A DNA stretch of 64,000 nucleotides from Alphaproteobacteria bacterium UBA4588 (GTDB lineage Bacteria > Pseudomonadota > Alphaproteobacteria > Rhodobacterales > Rhodobacteraceae). Location: positions 124,001 to 188,000 of the forward strand of contig CAJJAW010000002.1 in assembly GCA_905182195.1 (NCBI GenBank), in the 5' to 3' direction. A model generated the notes under the pieces. The model had not been told where the DNA came from and ran no database searches. It saw only the letters and a list, made by a program, of their open reading frames with translations. Shown here piece by piece: positions 54,455 through 64,000 of the stretch (its first letter is position 1; every line of letters starts with the position of its first letter). The position numbers and the translations under genes were made by a program.

Positions 54455-55633
54455 TCACAAACGCTCAATGGCAATGGCCGTGCCTTCACCACCACCGATA
54501 CAAATCGCCGCCACTCCACGCTTGAGATTATGACGCTCCAATGCATTGAGCAGTGTGACGATAATCCGGGCTCCAGAAGCACCAATTGGATGGCCCAAGG
54601 CACAGGCCCCACCATGAACATTCAGAACATCTGGGCTTAGATCCATCTCATGCATAAAGGCCATTGGAACCACGGCAAAAGCCTCATTCACCTCCCAAAG
54701 ATCAACGTCTGAGACGCTCCAGTCCAGCCGTTCCAACAGCTTGCGTGCCGCAGGCACCGGCGCAGTTGTGAACCAACCGGGCGCTTGAGCGTAGCTGGCA
54801 TGGCCCATGATCCGCGCCTGGGCTGTGAAGCCACGCGCATCAACGGCGGCTTGATTAGCCAAAACTAAGGCCGCAGCACCGTCAGAAATTGATGATGAGT
54901 TGGCAGCGGTTACCGTGCCACCATCGCGAAAAGCTGGTTTTAGATGTGGAATTTTTTTTGGCTGCGCATTGCCAGGCTGTTCATCAAATTCAATATGAGT
55001 TGTGCCTTTATGTGTGGTCAGTGGCACCCGGGCAATTTCAGCCGCAAAAGCTCCGCTGGATTGTGCCGCCAAGGCCCGCTCCAAAGATCGCAGGGCATAG
55101 GCATCTTGTGCCTCACGCGTAAACTGAAAATGCGTCGCGCAATCTTCCGCAAAGGTACCCATCAAACGACCTTGATCATAGGCGTCTTCCAGACCGTCAA
55201 GAAATATACTGTCTTGAACCTGACCATGTCCAAGCCTGGCACCACCACGCATTTTGGGCAGCAGATAAGGCGCTTGCGTCATACTTTCCATTCCGCCCAC
55301 AACCATGACTTGATCGCGGCCCAGGGCCAGCTGATCATAACCCATCATTGTGGTTTTCATGCCAGAGCCACACATTTTATTGACCGTTGTGGCCGGCACA
55401 TCCTCACCAAGACCCGCTGCAAACCCAGCTTGCCGGGCCGGAGCTTGGCCTTGACCCGCAGGCAAAACACAACCCATCAACAGCTCATCTACTTCCTCAG
55501 GCGCAACTTGCGCGGCCTCAAGCGCAGCAGCAATCGCCACCCCACCCAATTGACTGGCCGGCACAGATGCAAATGCGCCCTGAAGCCCACCCATCGGTGT
55601 TCGAGCAGTTCCAAGAATATAAACTGTTTCCAT
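54455..55633 (-). CDS. Acetyl-CoA acetyltransferase (thiolase)
   Basis: 392 aa from ATG 55633 (METVYILGTARTPMGGLQG), the family start; the frame stays open up to 55693. Catalytic Cys in VNKMCGSGMKT (about 90), His in NVHGGACALGHPIGASGAR (about 350) and the second Cys in CIGGGEGTA (about 380). Condenses two acetyl-CoA or cleaves acetoacetyl-CoA. Biosynthetic versus degradative use is not decided by motifs. Confidence 0.93.
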   Translation of the reverse strand: METVYILGTARTPMGGLQGAFASVPASQLGGVAIAAALEAAQVAPEEVDELLMGCVLPAGQGQAPARQAGFAAGLGEDVPATTVNKMCGSGMKTTMMGYDQLALGRDQVMVVGGMESMTQAPYLLPKMRGGARLGHGQVQDSIFLDGLEDAYDQGRLMGTFAEDCATHFQFTREAQDAYALRSLERALAAQSSGAFAAEIARVPLTTHKGTTHIEFDEQPGNAQPKKIPHLKPAFRDGGTVTAANSSSISDGAAALVLANQAAVDARGFTAQARIMGHASYAQAPGWFTTAPVPAARKLLERLDWSVSDVDLWEVNEAFAVVPMAFMHEMDLSPDVLNVHGGACALGHPIGASGARIIVTLLNALERHNLKRGVAAICIGGGEGTAIAIERL

Positions 55634-55801
55634 CAAAAGCCCCAATTCAACATTGTTTGATAACTTATGCATTGTTCCCCTCCCTAGGCGCAAGAGCAGG
55701 CATCACGCTGGCTGTTGTGTAAAAATTTACTACAACTACTCGCCACGACTGAGATAATGGGTATGATTGGAAGACTTTTGATTTCATGAGGCACCGATCC
55801 T

Positions 55802-57379
55802 ATGCGAGACTTTCATCTTCCCGGCCGCTCAGCGGTTTTTGCGACCAACGGCATGTGTGCGACCTCCCATCCTTTGGCCGCAGCCGCTGCACTCGAAATT
55901 TTAAAGTCTGGCGGGAACGCGGTGGATGCAGCCATAGCCGGCGCGGTTTTGCTGGGGATTTGTGAACCGCAGATGACCGGTCTGGGTGGCGACATGTTTG
56001 CGCTCATTCAAAAGGATCCGAGCGCGGATGTTGTGGCTCTCAACGGATCAGGACGCGCGCCACAGGCCGCAAATGCAGCGACCCTACGGGCCAGGGGCTT
56101 GAGTGCCGTGCCAATCCACAGCACAGATGCGATCACAATCCCTGGCGCTGTTGATGGGTTTTGCCGCATGGCCAAAGATTTTGGCAACCTAAGCCTGGCA
56201 GAGGTCTTGGCCCCAGCCATTTACTATACGCGCTTAGGGGTACCAGTAGCCCCAAAAGTGGCCTTTGATTGGGACCAAAGCACAGCTTTACTGCAAGGCG
56301 CAGCCCGTGATAAATTTCTTATTTCTGGGGCAGCCCCCAAGGCTGGCCAAATTTTTTCATCCCCAAGCCAAGCGAACGCACTGGACTTGATAGCCGCCAA
56401 AGGGCGCGATGGTTTCTACTCCGGTGCTGTTGTCGAAGATATGGTAGCAAGCCTTCAGGCCGCAGGCGGTAGCCATACGGTTGAAGACTTTGCAGCTACC
56501 AAAGCAACCTATGGTACCCCTCTGCGTGGTAGCTACCAAGGATTTGAGATGTTGGAACATCCAGCTAATGGCCAAGGCGCGACGGCGCTCCTAATGCTTA
56601 ACATGATGAAGCTTTTTGACCTCACTGGCATGGATCCTTTTGGCGCAGAACGCGCCCATATTGAGGCAGAGATCTCAAAACTCGCCTATGATGCCCGCAA
56701 TCGCTTTATTGCAGATGCGGATTACACCACCCGCATCGCGCATATGATGGCCGATGAAACAGCAGCAAGTTTGGCTAATTTGATAAATCCCAACCAAGCT
56801 ATGATGCATCCCTCAGATCTGTCTAAGGCTGTTCACAAGGATACAATATATATCACAGTGGTAGACAAAAATCGAATGGCCGTTTCTTTGATCTATTCCA
56901 TATTCCACGCTTTTGGATCAGGTATTGCCTCAGACAAATATGGGATCCTATTTCAAAACCGTGGGGCAGGCTTCACCTTAGAAAAAGGTCATCCGAATGA
57001 ACTGGTGGGCGGCAAGCGCCCAATGCACACCATCATTCCTGGAATGCTGGCTAAAAACGGGCGGGTCACTATGCCCTTTGGTGTTATGGGTGGTGCTTAT
57101 CAACCCAATGGCCATGCTCGGTTCATGTCAAATATGGTTGATTTTGGTATGGACAACCAGGCTGCGATTGATGCCCCACGCTGTTTTTCAGACAATGGCC
57201 TGATGAAAATTGAACGTGGTTACGCACCACAGGTTCATCAATGCCTTATGGAAATGGGACACAGAGTTGAAATCCCAAACGGCCCAATTGGCGGGGCGCA
57301 GGCTATCTTAATTGGTGAGGACGGTGTTTTACATGGGGCATCCGATCCCCGAAAAGATGGATGCGCCCTCGGGTATTGA
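55802..57379 (+). CDS. Gamma-glutamyltransferase family protein
   Basis: 525 aa. N-terminal ATSHPLAAAAALEILKSGGN, GLGGDMFALI, the presumed self-cleavage Thr in KDTIYITVVD (about 357) and the C-terminal GGKRPMHTIIPGML. This set matches the cytosolic GGT-like proteins of Rhodobacteraceae; no signal peptide is visible. It would hydrolyse or transfer a gamma-glutamyl group. A classical GGT has a GSG-GG motif that is not exact here, so the substrate is uncertain. Confidence 0.85.
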   Translation: MRDFHLPGRSAVFATNGMCATSHPLAAAAALEILKSGGNAVDAAIAGAVLLGICEPQMTGLGGDMFALIQKDPSADVVALNGSGRAPQAANAATLRARGLSAVPIHSTDAITIPGAVDGFCRMAKDFGNLSLAEVLAPAIYYTRLGVPVAPKVAFDWDQSTALLQGAARDKFLISGAAPKAGQIFSSPSQANALDLIAAKGRDGFYSGAVVEDMVASLQAAGGSHTVEDFAATKATYGTPLRGSYQGFEMLEHPANGQGATALLMLNMMKLFDLTGMDPFGAERAHIEAEISKLAYDARNRFIADADYTTRIAHMMADETAASLANLINPNQAMMHPSDLSKAVHKDTIYITVVDKNRMAVSLIYSIFHAFGSGIASDKYGILFQNRGAGFTLEKGHPNELVGGKRPMHTIIPGMLAKNGRVTMPFGVMGGAYQPNGHARFMSNMVDFGMDNQAAIDAPRCFSDNGLMKIERGYAPQVHQCLMEMGHRVEIPNGPIGGAQAILIGEDGVLHGASDPRKDGCALGY

Positions 57380-57381
57380 AG

Positions 57382-57705
57382 CTAGTTCATTTGGAATTGC
57401 AGTGGATAGGCGCCGTTTTCAAAAGGACCAAATATATCTTCAACATCTGGGTGGTCCACGGGGTCACCCGATATATCAGCCATTAAGTTCTGCTCAGACA
57501 CATAAGCAATGTAATAGCTTTGATCATTTTCAGCTAAGAGATGATAGAATGGTTGATCTTTTACTGGCCGCGCTTCTTCAGGAATAGCCGAATACCATTC
57601 ATCAGTATTTGAAAATTCTGGATCTACATCAAAAATTACACCCCGGAAGGGATGTTTTTTGTGGCACACTACTTGGCCCAGATGATATTTAGCTTCAGCT
57701 TGCAC
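57382..57705 (-). CDS. hspQ: Heat shock protein HspQ
   Basis: 107 aa starting with GTG at 57705 (AAGG upstream). The family block KYHLGQVVCHKKHPFRGVIF, then DVDPEF, is followed by the DQPFYHLLAEND and AYVSEQNL motifs. HspQ (YccV) binds hemimethylated DNA and acts as a specificity factor for Lon. Convergent with the GGT gene, three bases apart. Confidence 0.9.
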   Translation of the reverse strand: MQAEAKYHLGQVVCHKKHPFRGVIFDVDPEFSNTDEWYSAIPEEARPVKDQPFYHLLAENDQSYYIAYVSEQNLMADISGDPVDHPDVEDIFGPFENGAYPLQFQMN

Positions 57706-57907
57706 AACGCACCTTTTTATTCAGACCTTCTCTTAATAAGATTATGATCGAAATGTCTATGCTTACAAGAAAAATTGTAGTGTGCCAGTGGGCTACATTG
57801 AAGTAGTCGCAAATGTGAATGGCTTTTCTTCATCACGACGTTGCAAAGTAATAGAGATACCAGTATAATTATTTCTGTTAAATATAATAAAAAAAGCGAC
57901 AGGCACC

Positions 57908-58498
57908 ATGAGCAGTATCCTTCGCGCCATAATTTTAGTGACCCTACTTGCCGGTTGCTCTTTTTCTGGTGGCAATGTCAACGCGCCGCAGAACTTGGAC
58001 AACGCTTGTTCAATCTTGGATCAACGCCGTAGTTTTCTTCCTGCTTTCAAGGCTGCAAAACGCAAATATGGTGTGCCTGTTTCTGTGCAGATGGCCATTA
58101 TTTGGCAGGAAAGTAAATTCAAAGCAAAAGCCAAGACCCCACGAAAATATAAGCTTTGGATAATTCCAGCTGGCCGCCAAAGTTCCGCCTATGGCTATTC
58201 GCAAGCACTGGATGGCACTTGGAAAGAATACAAGGCTAGCGCAGGGCGCTGGGGGGCAAGCCGGACTAATATTCGCGATTCCGCCGACTTCATGGGGTGG
58301 TACATGGCACAAAGTCAGCGGGAGCTTGGCATTTCAATGTCAGATACACGCAACCAATATTTAGCCTATCATGAAGGCCGCACAGGATATCGCCGCGGGT
58401 CTTATAAATCAAAACGCTGGTTAGTGAAGGTCGCAAACCGTTTAGAAGATCGCGCAATTAGGTACCGTAGCCAGCTAAGACGATGTGTCAAAACATAA
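57908..58498 (+). CDS. Lipoprotein with SLT-type transglycosylase domain
   Basis: 196 aa. Signal peptide and lipobox LLAGC (Cys about 17). The catalytic Glu is in AIIWQESKFKAKA, with SSAYGYSQALDGTWKEYK and YHEGRTGYRRGS as the goose-lysozyme/SLT surroundings. It would cut glycan strands of peptidoglycan from the outer membrane or periplasmic side. The ribosome binding site is weak (AAAAAGCGACAGGC). Confidence 0.82.
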   Translation: MSSILRAIILVTLLAGCSFSGGNVNAPQNLDNACSILDQRRSFLPAFKAAKRKYGVPVSVQMAIIWQESKFKAKAKTPRKYKLWIIPAGRQSSAYGYSQALDGTWKEYKASAGRWGASRTNIRDSADFMGWYMAQSQRELGISMSDTRNQYLAYHEGRTGYRRGSYKSKRWLVKVANRLEDRAIRYRSQLRRCVKT

Positions 58499-58520
58499 GA
58501 TTAGGTATTCGCTACTGCAC

Positions 58521-59099
58521 TTATTTTTGCATCTCAGCTTGAATATTAAACAAGATGTTTGGTATTTCTTGCCCTTGCACCCAATCACCCAAAATAATTT
58601 GAGTTTGGCTACCTGAGTTATCATCCACAATCCATTGGCTTAGTTGTACTGGATTATCCGTAAACATTAATTGAATGGAACCGTATTCCGGGCGATCCGG
58701 GTCTTGCAATACAATAAAAGTGATGGGACCTTCGCTTTTATGCATCACCACCATGTCTCGCCTCGCCAAATCCACAGTTCTCTCAAGAACAAGACTAAGG
58801 GGTGTATGGATCAAGGGGAACCGCGTAGGTTCAGCGTTGGCCTTCGGATCAAACACAGCAACCTGCCCACCACCCACGATGACCAGAGCTAGCTCAGGTG
58901 GATCATACTCAAACCGAATTCGGCCTGGCCGCTTGATATACATCCGACCAGTTGACTGGCTACCATCATCAGTAATCTGAATAAAGGCAGATTCTGCTGT
59001 GGTCATAGCATTTAGATAAGATGAGAGCGCGTCCAAACTGATTGTCTGGCCCGATGCAGGAGCGGCCAGGAGCAGCATCATGGCTATTATTTTTTTCAT
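58521..59099 (-). CDS. lolA: Outer membrane lipoprotein carrier LolA
   Basis: 192 aa with a Sec signal peptide (MKKIIAMMLLLAAPASGQ). The mature part carries SAFIQITDDGSQSTGRMYIK and RPGRIRFEYDPP, the LolA signature. It shuttles lipoproteins across the periplasm from LolCDE to LolB. It lies next to ftsK on the same strand, a usual alphaproteobacterial order. Confidence 0.92.
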   Translation of the reverse strand: MKKIIAMMLLLAAPASGQTISLDALSSYLNAMTTAESAFIQITDDGSQSTGRMYIKRPGRIRFEYDPPELALVIVGGGQVAVFDPKANAEPTRFPLIHTPLSLVLERTVDLARRDMVVMHKSEGPITFIVLQDPDRPEYGSIQLMFTDNPVQLSQWIVDDNSGSQTQIILGDWVQGQEIPNILFNIQAEMQK

Positions 59100-59183
59100 A
59101 GTTTATCCCTAACCCGAGATTGCACAAAACCAACCCCTAGATCGTCACAAAAGCTTTAAAGCAAGTCAGTCACAGCTAATTGA

Positions 59184-61994
59184 CTAGTGTTGCTCAGGCA
59201 TAAAGATCTCACGTTTTCCAACATGGTTGGCGGCGCTGACCAAGCCGTTTTCTTCCATTTTCTCAACTAAACCTGCAGCTTTATTATAACCAATAGCTAA
59301 TTTACGCTGAATATAACTGGTTGAACATTTCCTGTCTTTAGCAACAATCTGTACAGCAGTATCATAGAGAGCGTCTTCAACGTCTGTATTGCCACCCAGT
59401 CCCAGCACAGCATCAATATCACTCTCCTTTTCGTCTGTTGGGGCTTCGACCACACCAGATAAATATTTTGGTGGTCCAAAGGCTTTAAGATGATTAACCA
59501 CATCTTCGACCTCTTCATCAGAACAGAATGGGCCATGTACCCTAGTAATTTTACCACCACCTGCCATATAGAGCATGTCACCCATACCCAAAAGCTGCTC
59601 CGCTCCCATTTCGCCTAAGATTGTGCGGCTGTCGACTTTTGACGTCACCTGAAATGAAATCCGCGTAGGGAAATTGGCCTTGATGGTGCCCGTGATAACG
59701 TCCACCGAGGGTCGCTGCGTAGCCATGATAATGTGAATACCAGATGCCCGTGCCATCTGCGCCAACCGCTGGATACAGGCTTCAATTTCCTTACCTGCCA
59801 CCATCATTAAATCAGCCATCTCGTCAACAATAACTACGATATATGGCAAGGTCTCTGGCTCAAACCTTTCAGTCTCAAACAATGGCTCACCAGTGCCATC
59901 GTCAAACCCAGTTTGCACAGTACGGCTGAATAGTTCGCCCTTAGATAAGGAATCTTTGACCCTACTGTTATAGCCATCAATATTACGAACGCCCATTTTT
60001 GACATTTTTCGGTAGCGGTCTTCCATTTCACCAACCGTCCACTTCAAGGCGACTACAGCCTTCTTAGGATCTGTCACTACCGGGCTTAGCAAATGGGGGA
60101 TCCCATCATAGACGCTCAATTCGAGCATCTTGGGATCAATCATAATCATCCTGCACTCATCGGGCGTAAGACGGTAGAGAAGCGACAAGATCATGGTGTT
60201 GATCGCCACAGATTTACCCGAACCAGTGGTACCTGCGATTAGCAAGTGGGGCATCTTTGCAAGATTGGCCACAATCGGTTCGCCACCAATATCTTTTCCC
60301 AATGCCAAAGGCAGTTTCATATTAGCATCACCAAAATCACGGGCAGACAATATTTCACGCAGGGCACACATCTCACGGTGCTCGTTGGGTAGTTCGATTC
60401 CAATCACTGAGCGACCAGGAATTGTACTCACCCGTGCAGAAAGCGCGGACATCGAACGGGCAATATCGTCGGACAAACCAATAACCCGGCTAGCTTTCAA
60501 ACCTGGAGCCGGTTCTAGCTCATACATAGTGACAACCGGACCCGGGCGCACACTTACAACCTCGCCTTTAACGCCATAATCATCTAAAACGCTTTCCAGC
60601 ATCCGCGCATTACTTTCCAACGCGTCATCACTTAACACATGTCGCTTGATCGAAGATGCACTCATCAACAAATTCAGCGCTGGTTTTTCATAATTTTGAG
60701 CAGAAATTTGGGGTTCAAACTCTAGTTTTGGCTGTGCTTCTGAAATGGCCTGAGTGGAAGGTTGAATCGGCCTTTTGACTGCATGCTGCACAACCTGTTT
60801 AGATATTCCCGTCAGTGAAGGTTCTAAAGTGAAAGCTGGGTTTTGAATTTCAGGCTCTACAAAATAATTGCCGTCTTGAATATCTGAAGTGTCCTCCTCA
60901 AAGGCCGCTTCTGGAACGGAATTCTGCAAAAGCATTGGCTCTGGTCCCATCAGGCGACCTGGTTTGGCTGTGACAATCGGAGTTTGGCCCTGAGCGGACA
61001 GCACCGGCTTTGGATCACGCAATCGGATTGCATCTACAATCTTACCCCGAATACGGTCCTGCAGCGGATCTTTTGGTCCACCTTGACTATTTGCCACTAT
61101 TTGCGGTTGGATCATTGGTTCAAACGGGCGTTTCAATAATGACGGCACGCTGTCAAATAATGACTTTGATGCCTGGGGTTGTGCCAGAAATGGCAACGTG
61201 GCCGGACCCTTGGGTGGTGATGGGTCAGCCCGAATTACCGGAGTAACTCGGGCTGACCCACTACCGGATTCTAAATTAAAACTAGGTTCAATATGATCCA
61301 GATTGCGTTTTTTCTGGCGCATTCGGATACTCTGTACACCACGTGACACACCGCTCGACGTCAAAGAAGCACAAACCAGCACAAACCAGCTGCCAGCTAG
61401 ACTGACAAAGCGAAAACTAGTCTTCACTTCATTAATAACTAAGCCCATTACATAGCCCCCCGACAGCAAAACTAACGCGCCCAATACTAAAGCCACGATA
61501 TTAGCACCCATTGCAGCCGAACCTGGCAAAACCTGCAAAAGCATAAATAATACTGTATCACCAAATAGCCCCCCCATTGAGAAACTATAGGCCCAGTTCG
61601 CGGTAGGGGTTACGGTTGCAGCACAAAGCGAACAAAGCGCCCAGAAGATTGGCGCATAGATCAGGCGTATCAGCAGGCGTTCCGCGCCCATATGGCTGAT
61701 TAAACGCAATCCCCATGCACCGAACACAGAAGGGATGCCCCAGCTTCCAAGTCCCATGACTTTAATCAACGGTGCCGAAATTGTGGCGCCAATTTGGCCA
61801 GCCCAATTTTTAACCTCTCGAACACCTGAAACCGACCACGCAGGGTCCTCAGGCGAATAGCTAATAAGGGCCAGTGCGAGTACGACACCAACCAAAAGCA
61901 AAATTAAACCAAGAACTTCAACACCCCGCCTTTCTAAAAAAGCTTGGGTCGATGCGTCCAAAAGCGGATCACGTCCGCGGGTTGGATAAGCCAT
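59184..61994 (-). CDS. ftsK: DNA translocase FtsK
   Basis: 936 aa. N-terminal membrane domain with about four helices (1-215), a proline/glutamine-rich linker (about 215-430), the RecA-like motor with Walker [14 protein letters not shown] and Walker [13 protein letters not shown], and the C-terminal winged-helix gamma domain ([20 protein letters not shown]). It pumps the chromosome terminus at the division septum and activates XerCD. Full length. Confidence 0.96.
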   Translation of the reverse strand: MAYPTRGRDPLLDASTQAFLERRGVEVLGLILLLVGVVLALALISYSPEDPAWSVSGVREVKNWAGQIGATISAPLIKVMGLGSWGIPSVFGAWGLRLISHMGAERLLIRLIYAPIFWALCSLCAATVTPTANWAYSFSMGGLFGDTVLFMLLQVLPGSAAMGANIVALVLGALVLLSGGYVMGLVINEVKTSFRFVSLAGSWFVLVCASLTSSGVSRGVQSIRMRQKKRNLDHIEPSFNLESGSGSARVTPVIRADPSPPKGPATLPFLAQPQASKSLFDSVPSLLKRPFEPMIQPQIVANSQGGPKDPLQDRIRGKIVDAIRLRDPKPVLSAQGQTPIVTAKPGRLMGPEPMLLQNSVPEAAFEEDTSDIQDGNYFVEPEIQNPAFTLEPSLTGISKQVVQHAVKRPIQPSTQAISEAQPKLEFEPQISAQNYEKPALNLLMSASSIKRHVLSDDALESNARMLESVLDDYGVKGEVVSVRPGPVVTMYELEPAPGLKASRVIGLSDDIARSMSALSARVSTIPGRSVIGIELPNEHREMCALREILSARDFGDANMKLPLALGKDIGGEPIVANLAKMPHLLIAGTTGSGKSVAINTMILSLLYRLTPDECRMIMIDPKMLELSVYDGIPHLLSPVVTDPKKAVVALKWTVGEMEDRYRKMSKMGVRNIDGYNSRVKDSLSKGELFSRTVQTGFDDGTGEPLFETERFEPETLPYIVVIVDEMADLMMVAGKEIEACIQRLAQMARASGIHIIMATQRPSVDVITGTIKANFPTRISFQVTSKVDSRTILGEMGAEQLLGMGDMLYMAGGGKITRVHGPFCSDEEVEDVVNHLKAFGPPKYLSGVVEAPTDEKESDIDAVLGLGGNTDVEDALYDTAVQIVAKDRKCSTSYIQRKLAIGYNKAAGLVEKMEENGLVSAANHVGKREIFMPEQH

Positions 61995-62007
61995 TTATAC
62001 CTCAACA

Positions 62008-63171
62008 TCATTTATACAGGCAGTCACGCATGTTGGTTAATCCGCGCTGCATTTCTTCTTTTGGAGCCACCAAAGCGACTCGGATGTAGCCAGACCCAGG
62101 GTTCTGCTCGTTTGCGACTTGCCCCAGATATGATCCCGGTAGCACCCGCACCCCTGTTTCAGTCCAAAGTTTTAATGCAGCTACCTCATCATCTTCGACT
62201 GGCAACCACAAGAAAAACCCGGCTTCTGGTGAATTATAAGACTGAATATTGGCAAAAATGTGGTCAGCCGCCTCAAACTTGCCACAATAAAGTTGCCTAT
62301 TAGCAACCACATGGTCTTCGTCTGCCCACACTTGGGCAGAAACATGCTGGATAGGGCCAGCAACTGGGCAACCAGAATAAGCGCGTAGTTGTTTAATTCG
62401 CGCTATATTTTTAGCACCCGACGCCACAAAGCCGGAACGTAACCCTGGCAGGTTTGAACGCTTAGACAGCGAATGAAAGGCGACCACCCGCTCCGGATCC
62501 GCCCCCATCTGGGCTGAGACCTCCAGAGCCCCTGGTGGCGGGCTACGGCGGTAAATCTCACTATAGCATTCATCAGCAAAGATTTTGAAATCATAAGTCT
62601 CAGCCAATGCAATGAGCCGCATCCAATAGTCCACACTAGCCACAGCACCCTGTGGATTGGATGGTGAGCATAAAAAGAATGCTGATGTTTTGTTTAATTC
62701 TGCAGAAGTGAGAGTATCCAAATCAGGAAGAAATCCAGATTTCGTACTAGCCGGCAGATAGACAGGCTGCGCGCCAATAGCCATGGCTGCTACAGTATAG
62801 ACCTGATAAAAAGGGTTTGGAATCAATATGTTGCTATTTGTTTGGCAAAGCGCAACAACAGCGTTAAACAAACCTTCTCGCGTACCGTTCAAAACCATAA
62901 GTTGGCTATCGATATCCATATTCACACCATAGCGGCGATTTAAAAACCCACCAATCGATTTGCGCAATTCTGGGGTACCGTTGTTGTCAGGATAACTGTT
63001 AAACTCCGCTATGGCTTCAATCAAGGTAGGGCCCACCCAACCAGGGAAGGGATGTTTTGGCTCCCCAATGGTCATATTGATTATACCTCCACCCGGAGCA
63101 TGCCCGTCCAACAAGGCTCGCAAACGCGGCCATGTAGCTGTGGGCAAAGTATCAAATCGGGTGGGCATCAT
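62008..63171 (-). CDS. Class I/II aminotransferase (DapC-like)
   Basis: 387 aa. Fold-type I motifs: NMTIGEPKHPFPGWVGP, VLNGTREGLFNAVVAL, LCSPSNPQGAV, and the PLP Lys in FHSLSKRSNLPGLRSGF. The form fits N-succinyldiaminopimelate aminotransferase of alphaproteobacteria. It ends 13 bases before ftsK, and the amidase gene precedes it on the same strand. Confidence 0.85.
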   Translation of the reverse strand: MMPTRFDTLPTATWPRLRALLDGHAPGGGIINMTIGEPKHPFPGWVGPTLIEAIAEFNSYPDNNGTPELRKSIGGFLNRRYGVNMDIDSQLMVLNGTREGLFNAVVALCQTNSNILIPNPFYQVYTVAAMAIGAQPVYLPASTKSGFLPDLDTLTSAELNKTSAFFLCSPSNPQGAVASVDYWMRLIALAETYDFKIFADECYSEIYRRSPPPGALEVSAQMGADPERVVAFHSLSKRSNLPGLRSGFVASGAKNIARIKQLRAYSGCPVAGPIQHVSAQVWADEDHVVANRQLYCGKFEAADHIFANIQSYNSPEAGFFLWLPVEDDEVAALKLWTETGVRVLPGSYLGQVANEQNPGSGYIRVALVAPKEEMQRGLTNMRDCLYK

Positions 63172-63231
63172 CAGTCAAGTCCTCTTAACCGCTGGATTAG
63201 GCCAGCCAGTACAACACTGCAAATCAAAAGT

Positions 63232-64000
63232 TCATGCCATAGCATTTTCAGCTGCAGCTCCGACGCGCAACAGGTGATGCTCCTGCATCGGCGGGCAGAC
63301 CAACATTAATCCACAGGACGGAACGCCTGTCGGCAGTGTCAAAGAACAAGCCCCCATAAGATTGCTAATTCGAGTATTTCGAAGCGCTAATAGGTTTTCC
63401 GTCACGTAATAGTCGTGATCCTGATCCAAACGCGCAACATTTGGTGGCAAAATTGGTGAGCTGGGCATTAATACCGCGTCATAGCCAGCTGTCGCAGCGT
63501 AATATTCGATCCGTAATTGATCTAATTTTCTCCATCCCGCCACATAGTCTGGCGCCGATACGTTTGCACCGCTGCGAAACCGCAGAAGGATTTCCTTAAA
63601 CATGGCCCCAGGATTAGCCTCTATTTGATCTTTCCAAGTCCCGTAGGCCTCTGATGCAAACAACACGCCCGAAAGTTCCAAGGCTGCCTGTGCCTGCGGA
63701 ATTTTAACCCGCTCCACCACAGCACCCATTTTTCGCAAACACTCGATAGCGCTGTTGAAGCCCGCTAAAGGAGCCTCACGAATATCGTCAAACGCGGCAG
63801 TATCACAAATCGCAAAACGGCACCCCTCCAGCTTGACGTTGGTGAGATCAACGGGCTTGCTGCCCTCCAACGCTGCCAACGCAAGAGCTGCGTCTTCCAC
63901 AGAGCGGCATAGAGGGCCCACCGTATCAAACCGCGCACAGAGCGGAACAACCCCTTGCAAAGACAGTCGGCCACTCGTTGTTTTCAGCCCAACTAAATCA
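63232..64000 (-). CDS. Amidase signature family protein (partial, cut by the window edge)
   Basis: Only the C-terminal part (about 256 residues) lies in the window; the gene continues past 64000. Amidase-signature features are GLKTTSGRLSLQGVVPLCAR and FDTVGPLCRSVEDAALAL, then the C-terminal SLTLPTGVPSCGLMLVCPP. The Ser-cisSer-Lys triad residues lie mostly in the missing half. It hydrolyses an amide; the substrate is unknown. Confidence 0.85.
   Translation of the reverse strand, partial: DLVGLKTTSGRLSLQGVVPLCARFDTVGPLCRSVEDAALALAALEGSKPVDLTNVKLEGCRFAICDTAAFDDIREAPLAGFNSAIECLRKMGAVVERVKIPQAQAALELSGVLFASEAYGTWKDQIEANPGAMFKEILLRFRSGANVSAPDYVAGWRKLDQLRIEYYAATAGYDAVLMPSSPILPPNVARLDQDHDYYVTENLLALRNTRISNLMGACSLTLPTGVPSCGLMLVCPPMQEHHLLRVGAAAENAMA

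Noticed and set aside
54944-55660. 238-codon open frame on + across the thiolase gene
   Set aside because: Antisense shadow of a full-length thiolase with intact active site.
1-64000. Phage, IS, integron or CRISPR explanation for the accessory-looking regions
   Set aside because: No transposase, integrase, terminal repeats, direct-repeat arrays or tail/capsid genes were found on either strand.

Overview
The window reads as a chromosomal segment of an alphaproteobacterium of the Rhodobacteraceae (Roseobacter-type). The signs are a stand-alone F0 operon atpI-atpB-atpE-atpF'-atpF with both b and b' subunits, a glcDEF glycolate oxidase operon, DUF1285 beside a MoxR-type remnant, several GcvT-fused dimethylglycine/sarcosine dehydrogenases, and moderate GC for the group. 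No rRNA, CRISPR array, insertion sequence or prophage was found. Species is not resolved.

Layout. 0.1-2.4 kb: MocR-type regulator plus TauE/SafE permease. 2.4-6.8 kb: a tightly overlapping sugar-acid operon (SDR, KDGal kinase, KDPGal aldolase, SMP-30 lactonase, aldose epimerase) resembling the DeLey-Doudoroff galactose route, but without dehydratase or transporter, and with an SDR whose catalytic Lys is Asn. 6.9-12.3 kb: ureidoglycolate lyase, class III aminotransferase and, convergent, a fused hydantoinase/oxoprolinase. 12.5-20 kb: rpe, deoC with a tandem aldehyde dehydrogenase, two small envelope proteins, an alpha/beta hydrolase and succinate-semialdehyde dehydrogenase. 20-21.5 kb: an Hsp20 gene whose leader looks like a ROSE RNA thermometer, then a secreted trypsin-like protease. 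21.5-25.5 kb: glcDEF. 25.5-36.7 kb: housekeeping genes (polA, nth, rluE-like, Ada/Ogt, HIT) with a MoxR remnant and a frameshifted adenosine kinase. 36.8-41 kb: OmpA lipoprotein, FadR-type regulator, F0 operon. 41-42.3 kb: ArsR regulator, a candidate small RNA with a CCUCCC loop, tRNA-Lys. 42.3-45.1 kb: dapF, then frameshifted mtaB and GST. 45-54 kb: LacI regulator, tRNA-Arg(CCT) and a partly decayed methylamine (betaine/dimethylglycine) island. 54-64 kb: fRMsr, thiolase, gamma-glutamyltransferase, hspQ, SLT lipoprotein, lolA, ftsK, aminotransferase and a partial amidase.

Four observations stand out. (1) The FadR-type regulator promoter and the glcD promoter carry the same operator form, TTGGT-N11-ACCAA, each placed over a -10 element, which suggests that this regulator is GlcC-like, controlling glycolate oxidation and itself. 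(2) The hsp20 leader contains a U-C-G-C-U element facing the Shine-Dalgarno AGGA, as in ROSE thermometers. (3) A promoter, a CCUCCC-loop hairpin and a terminator lie within about 95 bp in the 41.4-42.2 kb gap, resembling CcsR/anti-SD type sRNAs. (4) Gene decay is clustered: BHMT, one of two GcvT-type dehydrogenases, a LysE exporter with an internal deletion, mtaB, GST, adenosine kinase and a MoxR/unknown gene fusion remnant. Some single-base shifts could be sequence errors; the large deletions (LysE, MoxR) cannot be explained by single-base errors.
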